Source: Euryarchaeota archaeon UBA171
Lineage (GTDB): Archaea; Thermoplasmatota; Poseidoniia; Poseidoniales; Thalassarchaeaceae
Direction of reading: 5' to 3'
Length of the DNA: 64,000 nucleotides
NCBI GenBank assembly: GCA_002497295.1
Contig: DANO01000039.1
Coordinates: 13,547-77,546 of the forward strand
In this document: positions 51,383 to 60,348 of the stretch, piece after piece
Layout: the number at the start of each line of letters is the position of its first letter
Position numbering within the stretch: position 1 is the first letter of the stretch
Position numbers and translations under genes: made by a program
Notes under the pieces: generated by a model
What the model saw: only the letters and a program-made list of their open reading frames with translations
What the model was told of the DNA's origin: nothing
Databases searched by the model: none

Positions 51383-51406
51383 AAATCCACATCGAGGTCT
51401 GGTAAA

Positions 51407-52043
51407 TGGAGTTGGTTACTCTTAGCATAGTCGGACTCATAACGATTGTAGTACTTTTCTTGTGGGCCTTTTTGGAAGTTCGATTATCACTCCTGAAATG
51501 AGTCTTCTATCTGGTACCTTACTTGCTGTAGCCGATCTTTTTGTAGAACTTCTCGGTACCTCAATGGGAAAATGGGAATATGTAGACTCCGTTATATTTC
51601 TAGAAGGTCGCGTACCGGTGGAACTCGTTCCAATCTTCTTCTCTCTTGGAATGTTGATGGCTTTTATCTATGAATGGCTAAATGTATCTGAGTTAGATAT
51701 TTCACTCAGTCTTTCTCTAAACATAATCATCCTTCTTGGCGTTTCTGTATACGTCTTTAGGACTTACAATGATCAGCCGGTAGCTCTGGTAATGATATCC
51801 GTGCCACTCGGCGTCTGGGGGCTTATGCAGATTGATGAGATGCGCATGAGGGCCCTAAGCATCATGTTTGCAGGTTTCGTGGGGGTGGCGGACTATGTCA
51901 TCGAAGTGATGATAATGAATTCTGGAGGGTATGCCTATTCTGCTGGTTTCAGAGCTGAGACGCCTCTAACATACAGAATGGCTATTATGGCTATTTTTGG
52001 AGTCATAGAGTGGAGTAGGAAAAGACGGGTTAGTACATCTTAG
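51407..52043 (+). pseudogene. Polytopic membrane protein with apparent frameshift
   Basis: From ATG 51407 the first frame encodes a membrane helix (LSIVGLITIVVLFLWAF) and then stops after 31 codons. The following frame continues from about 51462 with FGSSIITPEMSLLSG and four more helices to the stop at 52043. One extra T in the T5 run at 51469-51473 would join them into about 212 aa with a natural first helix. This may be a sequencing or assembly error, a real mutation, or a slippage site. Without the join, translation could start at GTG 51462 (193 aa). Family unknown. The 3' end overlaps the convergent proS by 14 bp. Confidence 0.6.
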
Positions 52044-53535
52044 CCAGATGCTGCCTCCTGACAGTCTCCTTCCCAGTTATTATGCAAATTCTGGGTGCCT
52101 CATATGGCTCTAACAAATCTCCAAGAAGAGTTAGATTTGTAGATTTTTCTAGTTTTTCTGCATCCGCATCATTACCGTCGAATGCTACTTCATACACCAT
52201 TCCTTCATCTAAATCGGAGGGTTTCTGAGGCAGTGACAGGAGGACAGACATCCTGGACTCCATTAGATTTGAAGATCTCAGTCTAAGCTCTGTCGAAACG
52301 TCCTCGAGAGCCTTCATCACGGTATCTTCTAACAGATCGAGAGAATGACTCGCCTTCCCGCCAGTTCTGAGGTTCATCACAAAGGAATCGCTGGATAGGT
52401 CACGTGGACCGATTTCTATCCTAAGGGGCACTCCCTTGATTTCCCAGTCATAATGCTTAGCACCAGGACGCATGTCCCTTGAATCGAGTCTAGCCCTGAT
52501 TCCAGATTTCTTCAGTCGCCCTACAATAGTTGACGCCTGAGGCTCGACGGCCTCGTCAAGATGCGCCGCTACAGGCATAACCACGACTTGGATGGGTGCG
52601 ATCGATGGGGGCATTATGAGTCCGGCGTCATCGCCATGAACCCCTACCACAGCGCCTAAGAGCCTCTCACTCATTCCAAATGTCGTTTGATGGCAATTAC
52701 TCTGACTGCCGTCCGCACCCTCGTATGTGATGTCGAATGCGCGAGCCCATTGGTCTCTGTAGTGATGGTATGAGGCTATTTGCAGTGTCCTCCCGTTAGG
52801 CATGATTGCATCAACTGCATTTGTGTACCATGCTCCAGGAAATGTATCCCAGACAGGTCTCTTCGATATGATTGCAGGGAGACAGAGGTCATGAAGGAGT
52901 CTCCGCACTATATCTGAATCCTCATCTATCTGGGCATCGGCTCCAGATTGATCTGCGTGCGCAGTATGAGCTTCGAAAAAGTGGATCTCGCGCACTCTGA
53001 TGAAGGAACGGGTCTGCTTAGTCTCGTATCGGAATGTATTGACAATCTGGAATGTTTTCAGAGGTAGATCTGCATGTGATCTGATCCATAGGGAGAACAT
53101 GGTATACATCGGAGTCTCGCTAGTGGGACGTAGAAACATCGGGACATCAAGATCATGTTCACCAGCATGTTTTACCCAATAGACTTCCTTCTCGAAGCCC
53201 CCAATCTCTTCTTCAATTCGTAACTCAGAGGGGTCAACGCCTTGTTCTCTCGCCATTTTAAGAGTCTGTACCAATTTATTCTCCTTATCCAAAAGATCGT
53301 GGGGCACCAACAATGGGAAGTTGTACTCATCGTGATCCGTGTTCCTCATCTCCGTACGAACGAGTGCGTCTATGTTCCCCATTGCACTCCATCCATAGGG
53401 TTTCCATACATCCATTCCTTTGATCGGGTACCGCTTATCGACAAGATCTGCTATCTCCACTATCGCAGGATACCAAGAGTTGAAGTCTTCTTTGGGGGGG
53501 ATGCCTCGTTTGGCGCTACCTGGTCCCTTGGGCAT
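52030..53535 (-). CDS. proS: Prolyl-tRNA synthetase, archaeal/eukaryotic type
   Basis: 501 aa class II synthetase. DFNSWYPAIVEIADLVDKRY at the N-terminus, LRPTSETPMYTMFSLWIRSH (motif 2 region), FRYETKQTRSFIRVREIHFFE, SYHHYRDQWARAFDITY and the anticodon-binding domain follow. The protein ends HLAKMY; a terminal tyrosine is typical of the archaeal form. It overlaps the convergent membrane protein by 14 bp. Confidence 0.95.
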   Translation of the reverse strand: MPKGPGSAKRGIPPKEDFNSWYPAIVEIADLVDKRYPIKGMDVWKPYGWSAMGNIDALVRTEMRNTDHDEYNFPLLVPHDLLDKENKLVQTLKMAREQGVDPSELRIEEEIGGFEKEVYWVKHAGEHDLDVPMFLRPTSETPMYTMFSLWIRSHADLPLKTFQIVNTFRYETKQTRSFIRVREIHFFEAHTAHADQSGADAQIDEDSDIVRRLLHDLCLPAIISKRPVWDTFPGAWYTNAVDAIMPNGRTLQIASYHHYRDQWARAFDITYEGADGSQSNCHQTTFGMSERLLGAVVGVHGDDAGLIMPPSIAPIQVVVMPVAAHLDEAVEPQASTIVGRLKKSGIRARLDSRDMRPGAKHYDWEIKGVPLRIEIGPRDLSSDSFVMNLRTGGKASHSLDLLEDTVMKALEDVSTELRLRSSNLMESRMSVLLSLPQKPSDLDEGMVYEVAFDGNDADAEKLEKSTNLTLLGDLLEPYEAPRICIITGKETVRRQHLAKMY

Positions 53536-53577
53536 AGTCCTTCCACCGCGTTATAACCTTCAAAATGCCGGATGCAT

Positions 53578-54759
53578 CTACTCCATCCAGTATGAAACAA
53601 TCGATTCAATGGATATGCATAGATGTTCTAAATCCGATATCTCATCTACATCGTTCTTCGTAACTAAATGTGCCCTGGGCCCAGGGCCATCGAGATTCTC
53701 CAATAGATTTGCAACAACTGCATCGCTTTCACAGCGTTTCATGTGAGATCGCGCTCTAGAAATCAGCTCCTCGACCTCTATTTCACTTTCTAGTTTGAAC
53801 GAGATTATTCTGGAATTTGAGCCACTAGACCGTATGGAATCGATCAATCGAGGAGATGGTTCAACTTCTATGGGCGCGGGAGGTGTGGAGGATGACATTT
53901 TCACCATTGAAGGGTTAACTGGCTGAAAATCGAGAACTGCTGCTGCTACAATCCACACGTCCGGGATGGACTTGGCCATAACGCCCCTAACTGCTTCTAC
54001 CATCGCCTGAGGTGTTCTGGCTATTATGTCCGATTGAACCCCACTCGTTTCCACGATGCCGCATATCCTGGTGACACTGTGCCCCATCCTCTCCAAGTAA
54101 TCGCTTATCTGAATGCCAGTTTTACCAGAGGATTTGTTCGAAATCACACGTACAGGATCAATCGATGACTCGGTGGCTCCATAAATGACTACAACATTTG
54201 CTCTATTCGGAAGATTTTCGTTAATTTTCGCTGCTGCGAATCTGACAATGTTTGTGGGAGAAGGTTGCTTCCTTCTCCCCTCTACAGATGGGGAAACTAA
54301 CACCTTGTAGCCGATCGATTTGATTGTCTCGATCATATCCCCCGTAACTGCATCGTCAAACAAGTCATCATGCATTGAAGGAACCAAAAGGATAGTTTTC
54401 CCGGCTCCAGAGGCAGCCGTTATTGCCATCATCGCAGGATCATCCATAACGCCAGCGCATATTTTGGATAGCGTGTTCCTCGTTGCTGGCGCAACAAGCA
54501 CGAGATCTGGTGTGTCCAAACCAGGCAAATCAGAAGACCAACCGGTATTCACATCGCTACCGGTTGCCCACCCAACGGCGAGCGGCGAAATGATTTTTGT
54601 GGCTTCTGACGTCATAGTCACTGTGATTTCTGCCCCATGCCTGCGCAACTCTCTCGCCAAGCGTACTGTCTCTACAGCAGCTATTCCACCAGTCACAACA
54701 AGGTGCACCATCTTACCCCTCAGGGAGTCACCAGACAGTTGAACATCAGAGTCGCGCAC
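53578..54759 (-). CDS. coaBC: CoaBC homologue with degenerate decarboxylase half
   Basis: CoaBC makes phosphopantetheine in coenzyme A synthesis. 393 aa. The C-terminal CoaB half looks intact: SNKSSGKTGIQISDYLERMG, WIVAAAVLDFQP, LIDSIRS and ISFKLESE. The N-terminal CoaC half keeps VTGGIAAVETVRLAR and VLVAPATRNTLSKI but the usual catalytic His before the PAT motif is Asp or Ser (SSDLPGLDTPD), PAMN is PSMH, and the LACGxxGxGR loop is replaced (SVEGRRKQPS). The start is GTG 54759; ATG 54711 is an alternative. Confidence 0.82.
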   Translation of the reverse strand: MRDSDVQLSGDSLRGKMVHLVVTGGIAAVETVRLARELRRHGAEITVTMTSEATKIISPLAVGWATGSDVNTGWSSDLPGLDTPDLVLVAPATRNTLSKICAGVMDDPAMMAITAASGAGKTILLVPSMHDDLFDDAVTGDMIETIKSIGYKVLVSPSVEGRRKQPSPTNIVRFAAAKINENLPNRANVVVIYGATESSIDPVRVISNKSSGKTGIQISDYLERMGHSVTRICGIVETSGVQSDIIARTPQAMVEAVRGVMAKSIPDVWIVAAAVLDFQPVNPSMVKMSSSTPPAPIEVEPSPRLIDSIRSSGSNSRIISFKLESEIEVEELISRARSHMKRCESDAVVANLLENLDGPGPRAHLVTKNDVDEISDLEHLCISIESIVSYWME

Positions 54760-54831
54760 ATGTACACGGCCAACGTTGTTTGCTTTCAGTTCATCGACAG
54801 ACTAAACCTAGATGGCTGGCGGAGTGGGTAC

Positions 54832-55383
54832 ATGGAGGGGATAGGGGCACGTCTTCACCGTCGGACAAGTCCGTTCATCCTCCTTGATGCAGTTATACTT
54901 GCTGTCCTTCTTGCCAGCCACGTAACCATCTTTGGATTCCTGCTATCCTCCATAGCTTCTGTTGTGGGCGCCTCTGCATTGTTGTATGTTGTTTTTAGCG
55001 CCTACTCATTCAGGAGAATGCGCCTAGGATCACTATCTCAGGCAATGAATGCGTTTTATGTTCTTTTCACATTGTATGTGGCAATTGGCATCATTGATTT
55101 TCTTGCAGCCGGATTGATTGGTGATGGTTGGCTATTCATACAGGCTTTCCTAGTTCTACTACTGGCACGGTCGTGTTTACAACGGAGAAGGGCTTTAGAC
55201 GATCCTCGTTTTAGATCATGGTGGACGATATCCACAGGAGAAGATGTATTGGGAATCGAACTCTCCGAGGGAGAATTACTCGCAACTTGTCCATCGTGCG
55301 CATCCATGCTCGCGGTTATTCCTGAGAAGCTTGAAGAAGGCGATCTCTGCCCTATTTGCGGCAAGTCCCTAACTGGAGGCTGA
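54832..55383 (+). CDS. Membrane protein with C-terminal zinc ribbon
   Basis: 183 aa. Three or four membrane segments (FILLDAVILAVLLASHVTIFG, VVGASALLYVVFSAYSF, NAFYVLFTLYVAIGIIDFLAA, WLFIQAFLVLLLARS) are followed by a soluble tail with CPSC and CPIC (residues about 156 and 175), a zinc ribbon. ATG 54832 is preferred because longer readings run into the divergent coaBC gene. The function is unknown. It lies 4 bp ahead of the lipoprotein gene. Confidence 0.72.
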   Translation: MEGIGARLHRRTSPFILLDAVILAVLLASHVTIFGFLLSSIASVVGASALLYVVFSAYSFRRMRLGSLSQAMNAFYVLFTLYVAIGIIDFLAAGLIGDGWLFIQAFLVLLLARSCLQRRRALDDPRFRSWWTISTGEDVLGIELSEGELLATCPSCASMLAVIPEKLEEGDLCPICGKSLTGG

Positions 55384-55387
55384 CTCT

Positions 55388-57205
55388 ATGGTGTTCAACG
55401 TGAAGAGGGTCAATGCGGTTTTACTAGCCCTGGCATTCTTTTCTGCACCCTTAGCCGGATGCTTCAGTTCAGAAGGAGACATGATGGAAGAAGATCAGGG
55501 GCATTGGCTTCCACCTGTAGAGGACAGACACGCCATGGAGTATAGAACCGATGATGTGTTCTCCCGAGTGTCAAGGAATGGCACGTATGGAATAGACTTG
55601 GTTCGTTCAATATACGTTGAAATCCCTGAAATTGAGGCTTCTGACGGCGGAGCTGGAATCACAGGGGGAGCTGAGGTCCATCTTGGCCTCTGGATGCCTG
55701 TGATAGAGGGGTGTGATTGGGAATCGGAAGTAATCGAAGACGAGTGTAAGATTCCTGTAATAACGGAAATTGGACCCTATTACGATGATGGAGATGTAGA
55801 TGCACTGACACCTGCGGATCGCCTTGGTCGCTTCTTGATTGAAAATTTCGTCCCCCATGGTTTTGCAGTCGCTCAAGTTTCTGTCTTCGGCACAGGAGAA
55901 TCTAACCATTGCATGGATTTGATGGGGCATGACGAACAATCTGGCATCAAGGGCGCCATTGACTGGCTCGGGATGCAGGTATGGTCGAATGGCCGTGTTG
56001 CTGCAATAGGGAAGTCATATGATGGGAGTACGCCATGGAACGCTGCTGCCTCTGGTTCAGAATATCTCACTACCATAATCCCGATGTCCGGCTTGATAGG
56101 GATGCATGACCTGATGTGGAGGAACGGGAGCATGGAGGCTCGTGGCGCCATTATGCATAATGGGGTCTACGGATCTTTCGGACTTGATGGCGACAGCGGC
56201 GATATTGAGAATGCTTGCGAGGGATATCTCGAAGGGTATTACGCAGGTCCAGCGGCTTACATGACAGGGGATAATCTGGGATGGGTGGGCTCGGACTATT
56301 GGGAGGAGCGACATTTTCTAACTCGCGCTCTCGAAATGTACAGTGGTTCGATTTATATCATCCATGGACTACAAGACTGGAATGTTGATCCTCATATGGC
56401 ATTTCCAACGCACCAGATGGCTATCGATGCAGGATTTGAAGTAAAGGGCCTTTATGGTCAGTGGGCGCACGATTATCCTGATCGTGATAGCGGCCATTCC
56501 AGCCTCTCGAGCGGGAGGGGGGGCGAAGCCTACCCCTATACCCTGCGCTGGGATTGGGGGGATGATCTTCTCGAATGGTTTGACTTCTACCTGAGGGACA
56601 TCGGACCGCAACCACGGCTGATCGCCGAGATACAGGATAACATGGGTGGTTGGAGAGTAGAATCTACCTACCCCCCCGAGGATGTAGAATGGCTAATGAT
56701 CGGAATGGATCAGTGCGACTTCATCGGAAGTGCAGTTATAGGCTCAAACACGCAATCGCAATTCTCATGCCCTGAATTCGAGGAAAATACACGCATAGTT
56801 GGGACTCCAACGTTCCATATCGAAGCCCAGATATCGATTTTCTCGACATCTGGACATCTCTTTGTAGAGATGCAGAGATCTTCTGACGGACTGCACCTGG
56901 GGCATGCTGTGATGGACCTCAGATTCCATTCGGGGGGGAAGGACGGGGAGATCTTAGCACCAGGGAGTACCGTTATTGCAAAGATGGAGTTTTTCGGCAT
57001 GGACGTAGTCGTACCGGCGGGCGATGGGATTTCCCTCTTCTTGAGTCAAACAGGGGAGGATTATGTGCCAAGCCCGGTATCAACGCAAGCAGTTACCATA
57101 TCGACTGATGCTGCGTCCACATTGGGTCTTTCAATAGTCAATCGTTCATGCAATGATCTCTTTTTGCCGCCGATGGCTGATAATTATCCTTTTTGCGAAG
57201 ATTGA
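55388..57205 (+). CDS. Secreted X-Pro dipeptidyl-peptidase (CocE/NonD) family lipoprotein
   Basis: 605 aa. The signal sequence ends in a lipobox, SAPLAGC with Cys25, so the protein is probably lipid-anchored outside the cell. The alpha/beta hydrolase domain has the nucleophile motif GKSYDGSTPW (Ser at about residue 211), Asp in GLQDWNVDP (about 331) and His in WAHDYPDRD (about 360). A C-terminal jelly-roll-like domain follows, as in PF08530. It may cleave peptides or esters. Extracellular protein degradation fits this type of marine archaeon. Confidence 0.87.
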   Translation: MVFNVKRVNAVLLALAFFSAPLAGCFSSEGDMMEEDQGHWLPPVEDRHAMEYRTDDVFSRVSRNGTYGIDLVRSIYVEIPEIEASDGGAGITGGAEVHLGLWMPVIEGCDWESEVIEDECKIPVITEIGPYYDDGDVDALTPADRLGRFLIENFVPHGFAVAQVSVFGTGESNHCMDLMGHDEQSGIKGAIDWLGMQVWSNGRVAAIGKSYDGSTPWNAAASGSEYLTTIIPMSGLIGMHDLMWRNGSMEARGAIMHNGVYGSFGLDGDSGDIENACEGYLEGYYAGPAAYMTGDNLGWVGSDYWEERHFLTRALEMYSGSIYIIHGLQDWNVDPHMAFPTHQMAIDAGFEVKGLYGQWAHDYPDRDSGHSSLSSGRGGEAYPYTLRWDWGDDLLEWFDFYLRDIGPQPRLIAEIQDNMGGWRVESTYPPEDVEWLMIGMDQCDFIGSAVIGSNTQSQFSCPEFEENTRIVGTPTFHIEAQISIFSTSGHLFVEMQRSSDGLHLGHAVMDLRFHSGGKDGEILAPGSTVIAKMEFFGMDVVVPAGDGISLFLSQTGEDYVPSPVSTQAVTISTDAASTLGLSIVNRSCNDLFLPPMADNYPFCED

Positions 57206-57234
57206 CTGTCTGATGCATCATCTTGGAGTAGGAC

Positions 57235-58380
57235 CTACAATCGCTCAATTGCTACCCCTATCCCCATGCCCCCACCGATACACATGAGTGCCATAGCCCT
57301 GGACCCTGGCGTACTCTGGAGTAACGAGGCTGCTTGGCCCAGTATCCTAGCCCCGCTGGCGCCTAGGGGGTGCCCTATTGCGATAGCGCCCCCATGGATG
57401 TTTACCCTTTCACCATCCAAACCAAGTTCTGAGATAGTTGCAATGCTCTGCGATGAGAATGCCTCATTGACCTCGAATATATCTACATCAGAGAGTTTCC
57501 ATCCGGTTCTGTCCGAAAGCTTTCTTCCAGCAGATATCGGACCGATTCCCATCATATTGGGGTGGACTCCGGTCACTGCTCCTGCAACTACCTTAGCCAT
57601 CGGAGATATGTTCATCCTCTGAGCGTATTCTTCAGAGCAGACTATCATCGCAACGGCTCCATCTGTGAGAGGGGATGAGGTTGCGGCTGTTACGCTTCCA
57701 TTCTCATCAAACGCGGGTGGAAGGCGTGCCATACTGTCGATCGTGGTACTTGCTCTTATACATCCATCAAGCAATACCTCCTTTCCATCTATGTCAGAGA
57801 CTCCGATAATGTGCCTGTTACTAGTCTCATACTCGGCAGCCTTCATGTGGCTTTCAAAGGCAAATTCCTCCTGTTGCTCTCGTGTGATACCATACTCTCT
57901 AGCAACATTCTCAGCAGTTATACCCATTGATATGTACGCATCAGTGACTCCTGACTCTAGAACAGGGTGAGGACTCCAGTTGAAACCACGCCTCTTCACT
58001 CTGGACATCGACTCTACGCCTGCGACTACGTAGCACTCTCCTTGTCCGACACTAATGGCGTTCGCAGCTGATATTGCTGCCTGCATCGAACTACCACATA
58101 GCCTGTTGATGGTCATACCTGGAACAGTTTCTGGGAGATTGGAAAGCAAGGCGGCCATTCGGCCTATGTTGTAACCCTGTTCGCCCTCGGGATACGCACA
58201 TCCGACAATAACGTCATCGATATCGTCCGAGTTTATTTTGAGGCGTGAAACAATCTGGCTGATGCAAGCCGCCACCATGCTCTCTGGCCTCATATTCACA
58301 AGTTTTCCTTTGTGTGCTCTGTGAAATGGGGTTCGGACCCAGCCTGCAATGATAGGAGCCATGGCCGCGAGGGTGGACAT
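57235..58380 (-). CDS. Acetyl-CoA acetyltransferase (thiolase)
   Basis: 381 aa. Catalytic Cys in NRLCGSSMQAAI (about residue 92), MGITAENVAREYGITREQQEEFA, NEAFSSQS, HGGAIAIGHPLGASGARIL (catalytic His) and MCIGGGMGIGVAIE (second Cys). The combination with GGMG is typical of the degradative/biosynthetic thiolase II family. Whether it acts in beta-oxidation or in acetoacetyl-CoA formation for mevalonate cannot be told. Nearby isoprenoid genes at 59.5-62 kb make the second attractive, but bacterial-type sequence fits the first. Confidence 0.92.
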   Translation of the reverse strand: MSTLAAMAPIIAGWVRTPFHRAHKGKLVNMRPESMVAACISQIVSRLKINSDDIDDVIVGCAYPEGEQGYNIGRMAALLSNLPETVPGMTINRLCGSSMQAAISAANAISVGQGECYVVAGVESMSRVKRRGFNWSPHPVLESGVTDAYISMGITAENVAREYGITREQQEEFAFESHMKAAEYETSNRHIIGVSDIDGKEVLLDGCIRASTTIDSMARLPPAFDENGSVTAATSSPLTDGAVAMIVCSEEYAQRMNISPMAKVVAGAVTGVHPNMMGIGPISAGRKLSDRTGWKLSDVDIFEVNEAFSSQSIATISELGLDGERVNIHGGAIAIGHPLGASGARILGQAASLLQSTPGSRAMALMCIGGGMGIGVAIERL

Positions 58381-58422
58381 GGCTGCTTAACGATTGAGTC
58401 GGACGAACCTCTGACCGGTGTG

Positions 58423-58429
58423 TATTAAT
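58423..58429 (+). promoter_or_regulatory. TATA-like element for leaderless kptA
   Basis: TATTAAT is centred 26 nt before the ATG at 58452. Confidence 0.5.
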
Positions 58430-58451
58430 CAGGGCCTTTGTTCGCTGGCTC

Positions 58452-59141
58452 ATGATTCGCGAATGTAGCGTACACGGTTATTTCTCTGATGAGCCCCTAT
58501 GTCCCGCCTGCAATGATGAGGGGAAGTTCATCATGCGCTCCGGTGAACGGAACAGCATGGCCAGGAGGCTGGCCCTTATTCTGAGGCACGCGCCTGAGAA
58601 ATTCGATCTCGAAATGGACATTAACGGCTGGATAGACATCAAAGATATCATTCGTCAATTCAAGAAAAGAGATGAGCGACGATATCACTGGCTCAGGCCG
58701 CATCACTTCAGAGCAGTCTCTGAGACAGATCCGAAAGGGAGATACGAGGTTCGGGGGAACATGATTAGAGCGACATACGGGCATACGGTCGAAATAGAAC
58801 TGGATCTTCCTACAGAGAACATTCCCTCCTCGCTGTATTTCCCTTGTGGCCCTGATGAGGTAGAAGCGCTTCTGGAAGCGGGTCTGATACCCTCGGGAAG
58901 GGCTCATGTTCACCTCTCAGGTAGTATAAGATCCGCAGGTGATGCAGGCAAGGTACATCACGATAGACCAGTTATACTTGACGTGGACACCGCAAGAATG
59001 GTAGCTTCCGGCCACACCGTTTGGCATGCGGGAGTCACAGTATATCTTGCAGAGAGCGTAGATCCTGAATTCCTATCAGTCGCTGATCCGAATGACCCAG
59101 AAATGCAGATTATGACTGCTAAATGGGATGAAGAAGAGTGA
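58452..59141 (+). CDS. kptA: RNA 2'-phosphotransferase (KptA/Tpt1)
   Basis: Removes a splice-junction 2'-phosphate from RNA using NAD. 229 aa. The archaeal N-terminal zinc motif is present (CSVHGYFSDEPLCPAC), followed by the KptA domain: MARRLALILRHAPEKFDLEMD, GWIDIKDIIRQF, RATYGHTV, VHLSGSIRSAGDAGKVH (NAD site). Archaeal tRNA splicing does not usually leave a 2'-phosphate, so the substrate may be another RNA or ADP-ribose chemistry. Confidence 0.93.
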   Translation: MIRECSVHGYFSDEPLCPACNDEGKFIMRSGERNSMARRLALILRHAPEKFDLEMDINGWIDIKDIIRQFKKRDERRYHWLRPHHFRAVSETDPKGRYEVRGNMIRATYGHTVEIELDLPTENIPSSLYFPCGPDEVEALLEAGLIPSGRAHVHLSGSIRSAGDAGKVHHDRPVILDVDTARMVASGHTVWHAGVTVYLAESVDPEFLSVADPNDPEMQIMTAKWDEEE

Positions 59142-59142
59142 A

Positions 59143-59469
59143 CTAGGACTCTTTGTATGTCCCACAAAGGGGGCAGAATCCAAGATCGGATGAGACCTTC
59201 TCCCCGCAAGATGGGCACACCGTCGGATCGGGGTTTCGTGCAGAGGGTATCTCTACAGGTCTTACATTCGCATCCCTCTCAACGAATGGATTACTGATTA
59301 TTCCACTAGATAATGCAACGAGATCTGAGAAACTCTGAGCTTCATGCAAAGCGGAGTTGAGTCGCCTCAGGGTTATTTTCCTCTCCTCGATATCCTCTAT
59401 AGATTCCGAATCTTCAATTCTTGCCTGTAACCATCGTTTGAATCTAGACATGTCCGCGTCCTCGGCCAT
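59143..59469 (-). CDS. Zinc-ribbon protein, unknown
   Basis: 108 aa from ATG 59469 (MAEDADMSRFKRWLQ). A helical N-terminal part (EDIEERKITLRRLNSALHEA) is followed by a C-terminal zinc ribbon with CPSCGEKVSSDLGFCPLC, so four cysteines in two CxxC pairs. The open frame extends to 59517. Family unknown. Convergent with kptA (1 bp apart), divergent from the kinase gene. Confidence 0.72.
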   Translation of the reverse strand: MAEDADMSRFKRWLQARIEDSESIEDIEERKITLRRLNSALHEAQSFSDLVALSSGIISNPFVERDANVRPVEIPSARNPDPTVCPSCGEKVSSDLGFCPLCGTYKES

Positions 59470-59535
59470 GACGTTCTGCACGGACGAGGACAGAAGAACC
59501 TGTGGTCGACGGCGCAATCAAATGCTTCGCTTAAC

Positions 59536-60348
59536 GTGAGTACAAACGTGGGACGGACCGTAATCAAATTTGGAGGGGCTCTAATTACTGAGAAGGAGTC
59601 AAGGAAAGTGTTCAGACCAGATACAATATCGGCTATCGCACCAATAATATCCAAGATGTCAAATTCTGGAATGGACTTCATAATCGTACATGGCGCGGGT
59701 TCTTTCGGCCATATAGACGCTAAGTCAGGGGACCTTTCTAGAGGGCGTCTGCCCGGTAGAGAGGAAGAGCAACGTCAAGCAAAGGAAACGGTAAGAAAAT
59801 CCATGTATGAGTTGAATGGCTCTGTGATATCAATTCTTGAGAGTCATGGAATTAGATGTCGGTGCCATCCTCCAAGAGATTGGGCTAATGGGACGGGGCC
59901 TAAATTCAAGGGGGATATCAAAAGATTCGAAGAAGATGGATACGTGCATGTTACCTTTGGCGATGTTGTTGATGTTCCAGGGGATCGAGAGTTTGGAATT
60001 CTATCTGGTGATCACCTCATGGAGAGGCTCTCAACTGAACTTCCAGAAGTGGAGAAAGTCATCTTCTTGTTAGACGGTATAGACGGGTTGTATGATATGG
60101 ACCCTACCCTGAAGGGTTCCGAGATGATACCAGTTTGGACTTCGTCGACGACCTACGAGACTTCTATCAACAACTTAACTGATGTCACAGGCGGCATGGG
60201 ATTGAAGGTCGATGTCGCTTCTAGAATTTCTAAAAAAGCCCCATTAGTAGCATTCGTGAATGGTCTCGACCCTGATAATCTTCATGATCTACTAATCGGG
60301 GAAGATTTTACCGGAACTCTGTTTGATGGGGCCAAAAGTGATGAATGA
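59536..60348 (+). CDS. ipk: Isopentenyl phosphate kinase
   Basis: Converts isopentenyl phosphate to IPP in the archaeal mevalonate pathway. 270 aa amino-acid-kinase fold with VIKFGGALITEKE, VHGAGSFGHIDAKSG (catalytic His, about residue 60), FGDVVDVPGDREFGILSGDHL, LLDGIDGLYD and VTGGMGLKV. The start is GTG 59536. The 3' end overlaps the Idi fusion gene by 8 bp, so both are translated together and act in consecutive steps. Confidence 0.94.
   Translation: MSTNVGRTVIKFGGALITEKESRKVFRPDTISAIAPIISKMSNSGMDFIIVHGAGSFGHIDAKSGDLSRGRLPGREEEQRQAKETVRKSMYELNGSVISILESHGIRCRCHPPRDWANGTGPKFKGDIKRFEEDGYVHVTFGDVVDVPGDREFGILSGDHLMERLSTELPEVEKVIFLLDGIDGLYDMDPTLKGSEMIPVWTSSTTYETSINNLTDVTGGMGLKVDVASRISKKAPLVAFVNGLDPDNLHDLLIGEDFTGTLFDGAKSDE

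Noticed and set aside
51407..51502. Separate 31-aa membrane peptide gene
   Set aside because: A one-base change joins it naturally to the downstream membrane protein, so a frameshift is more likely than a stand-alone gene.
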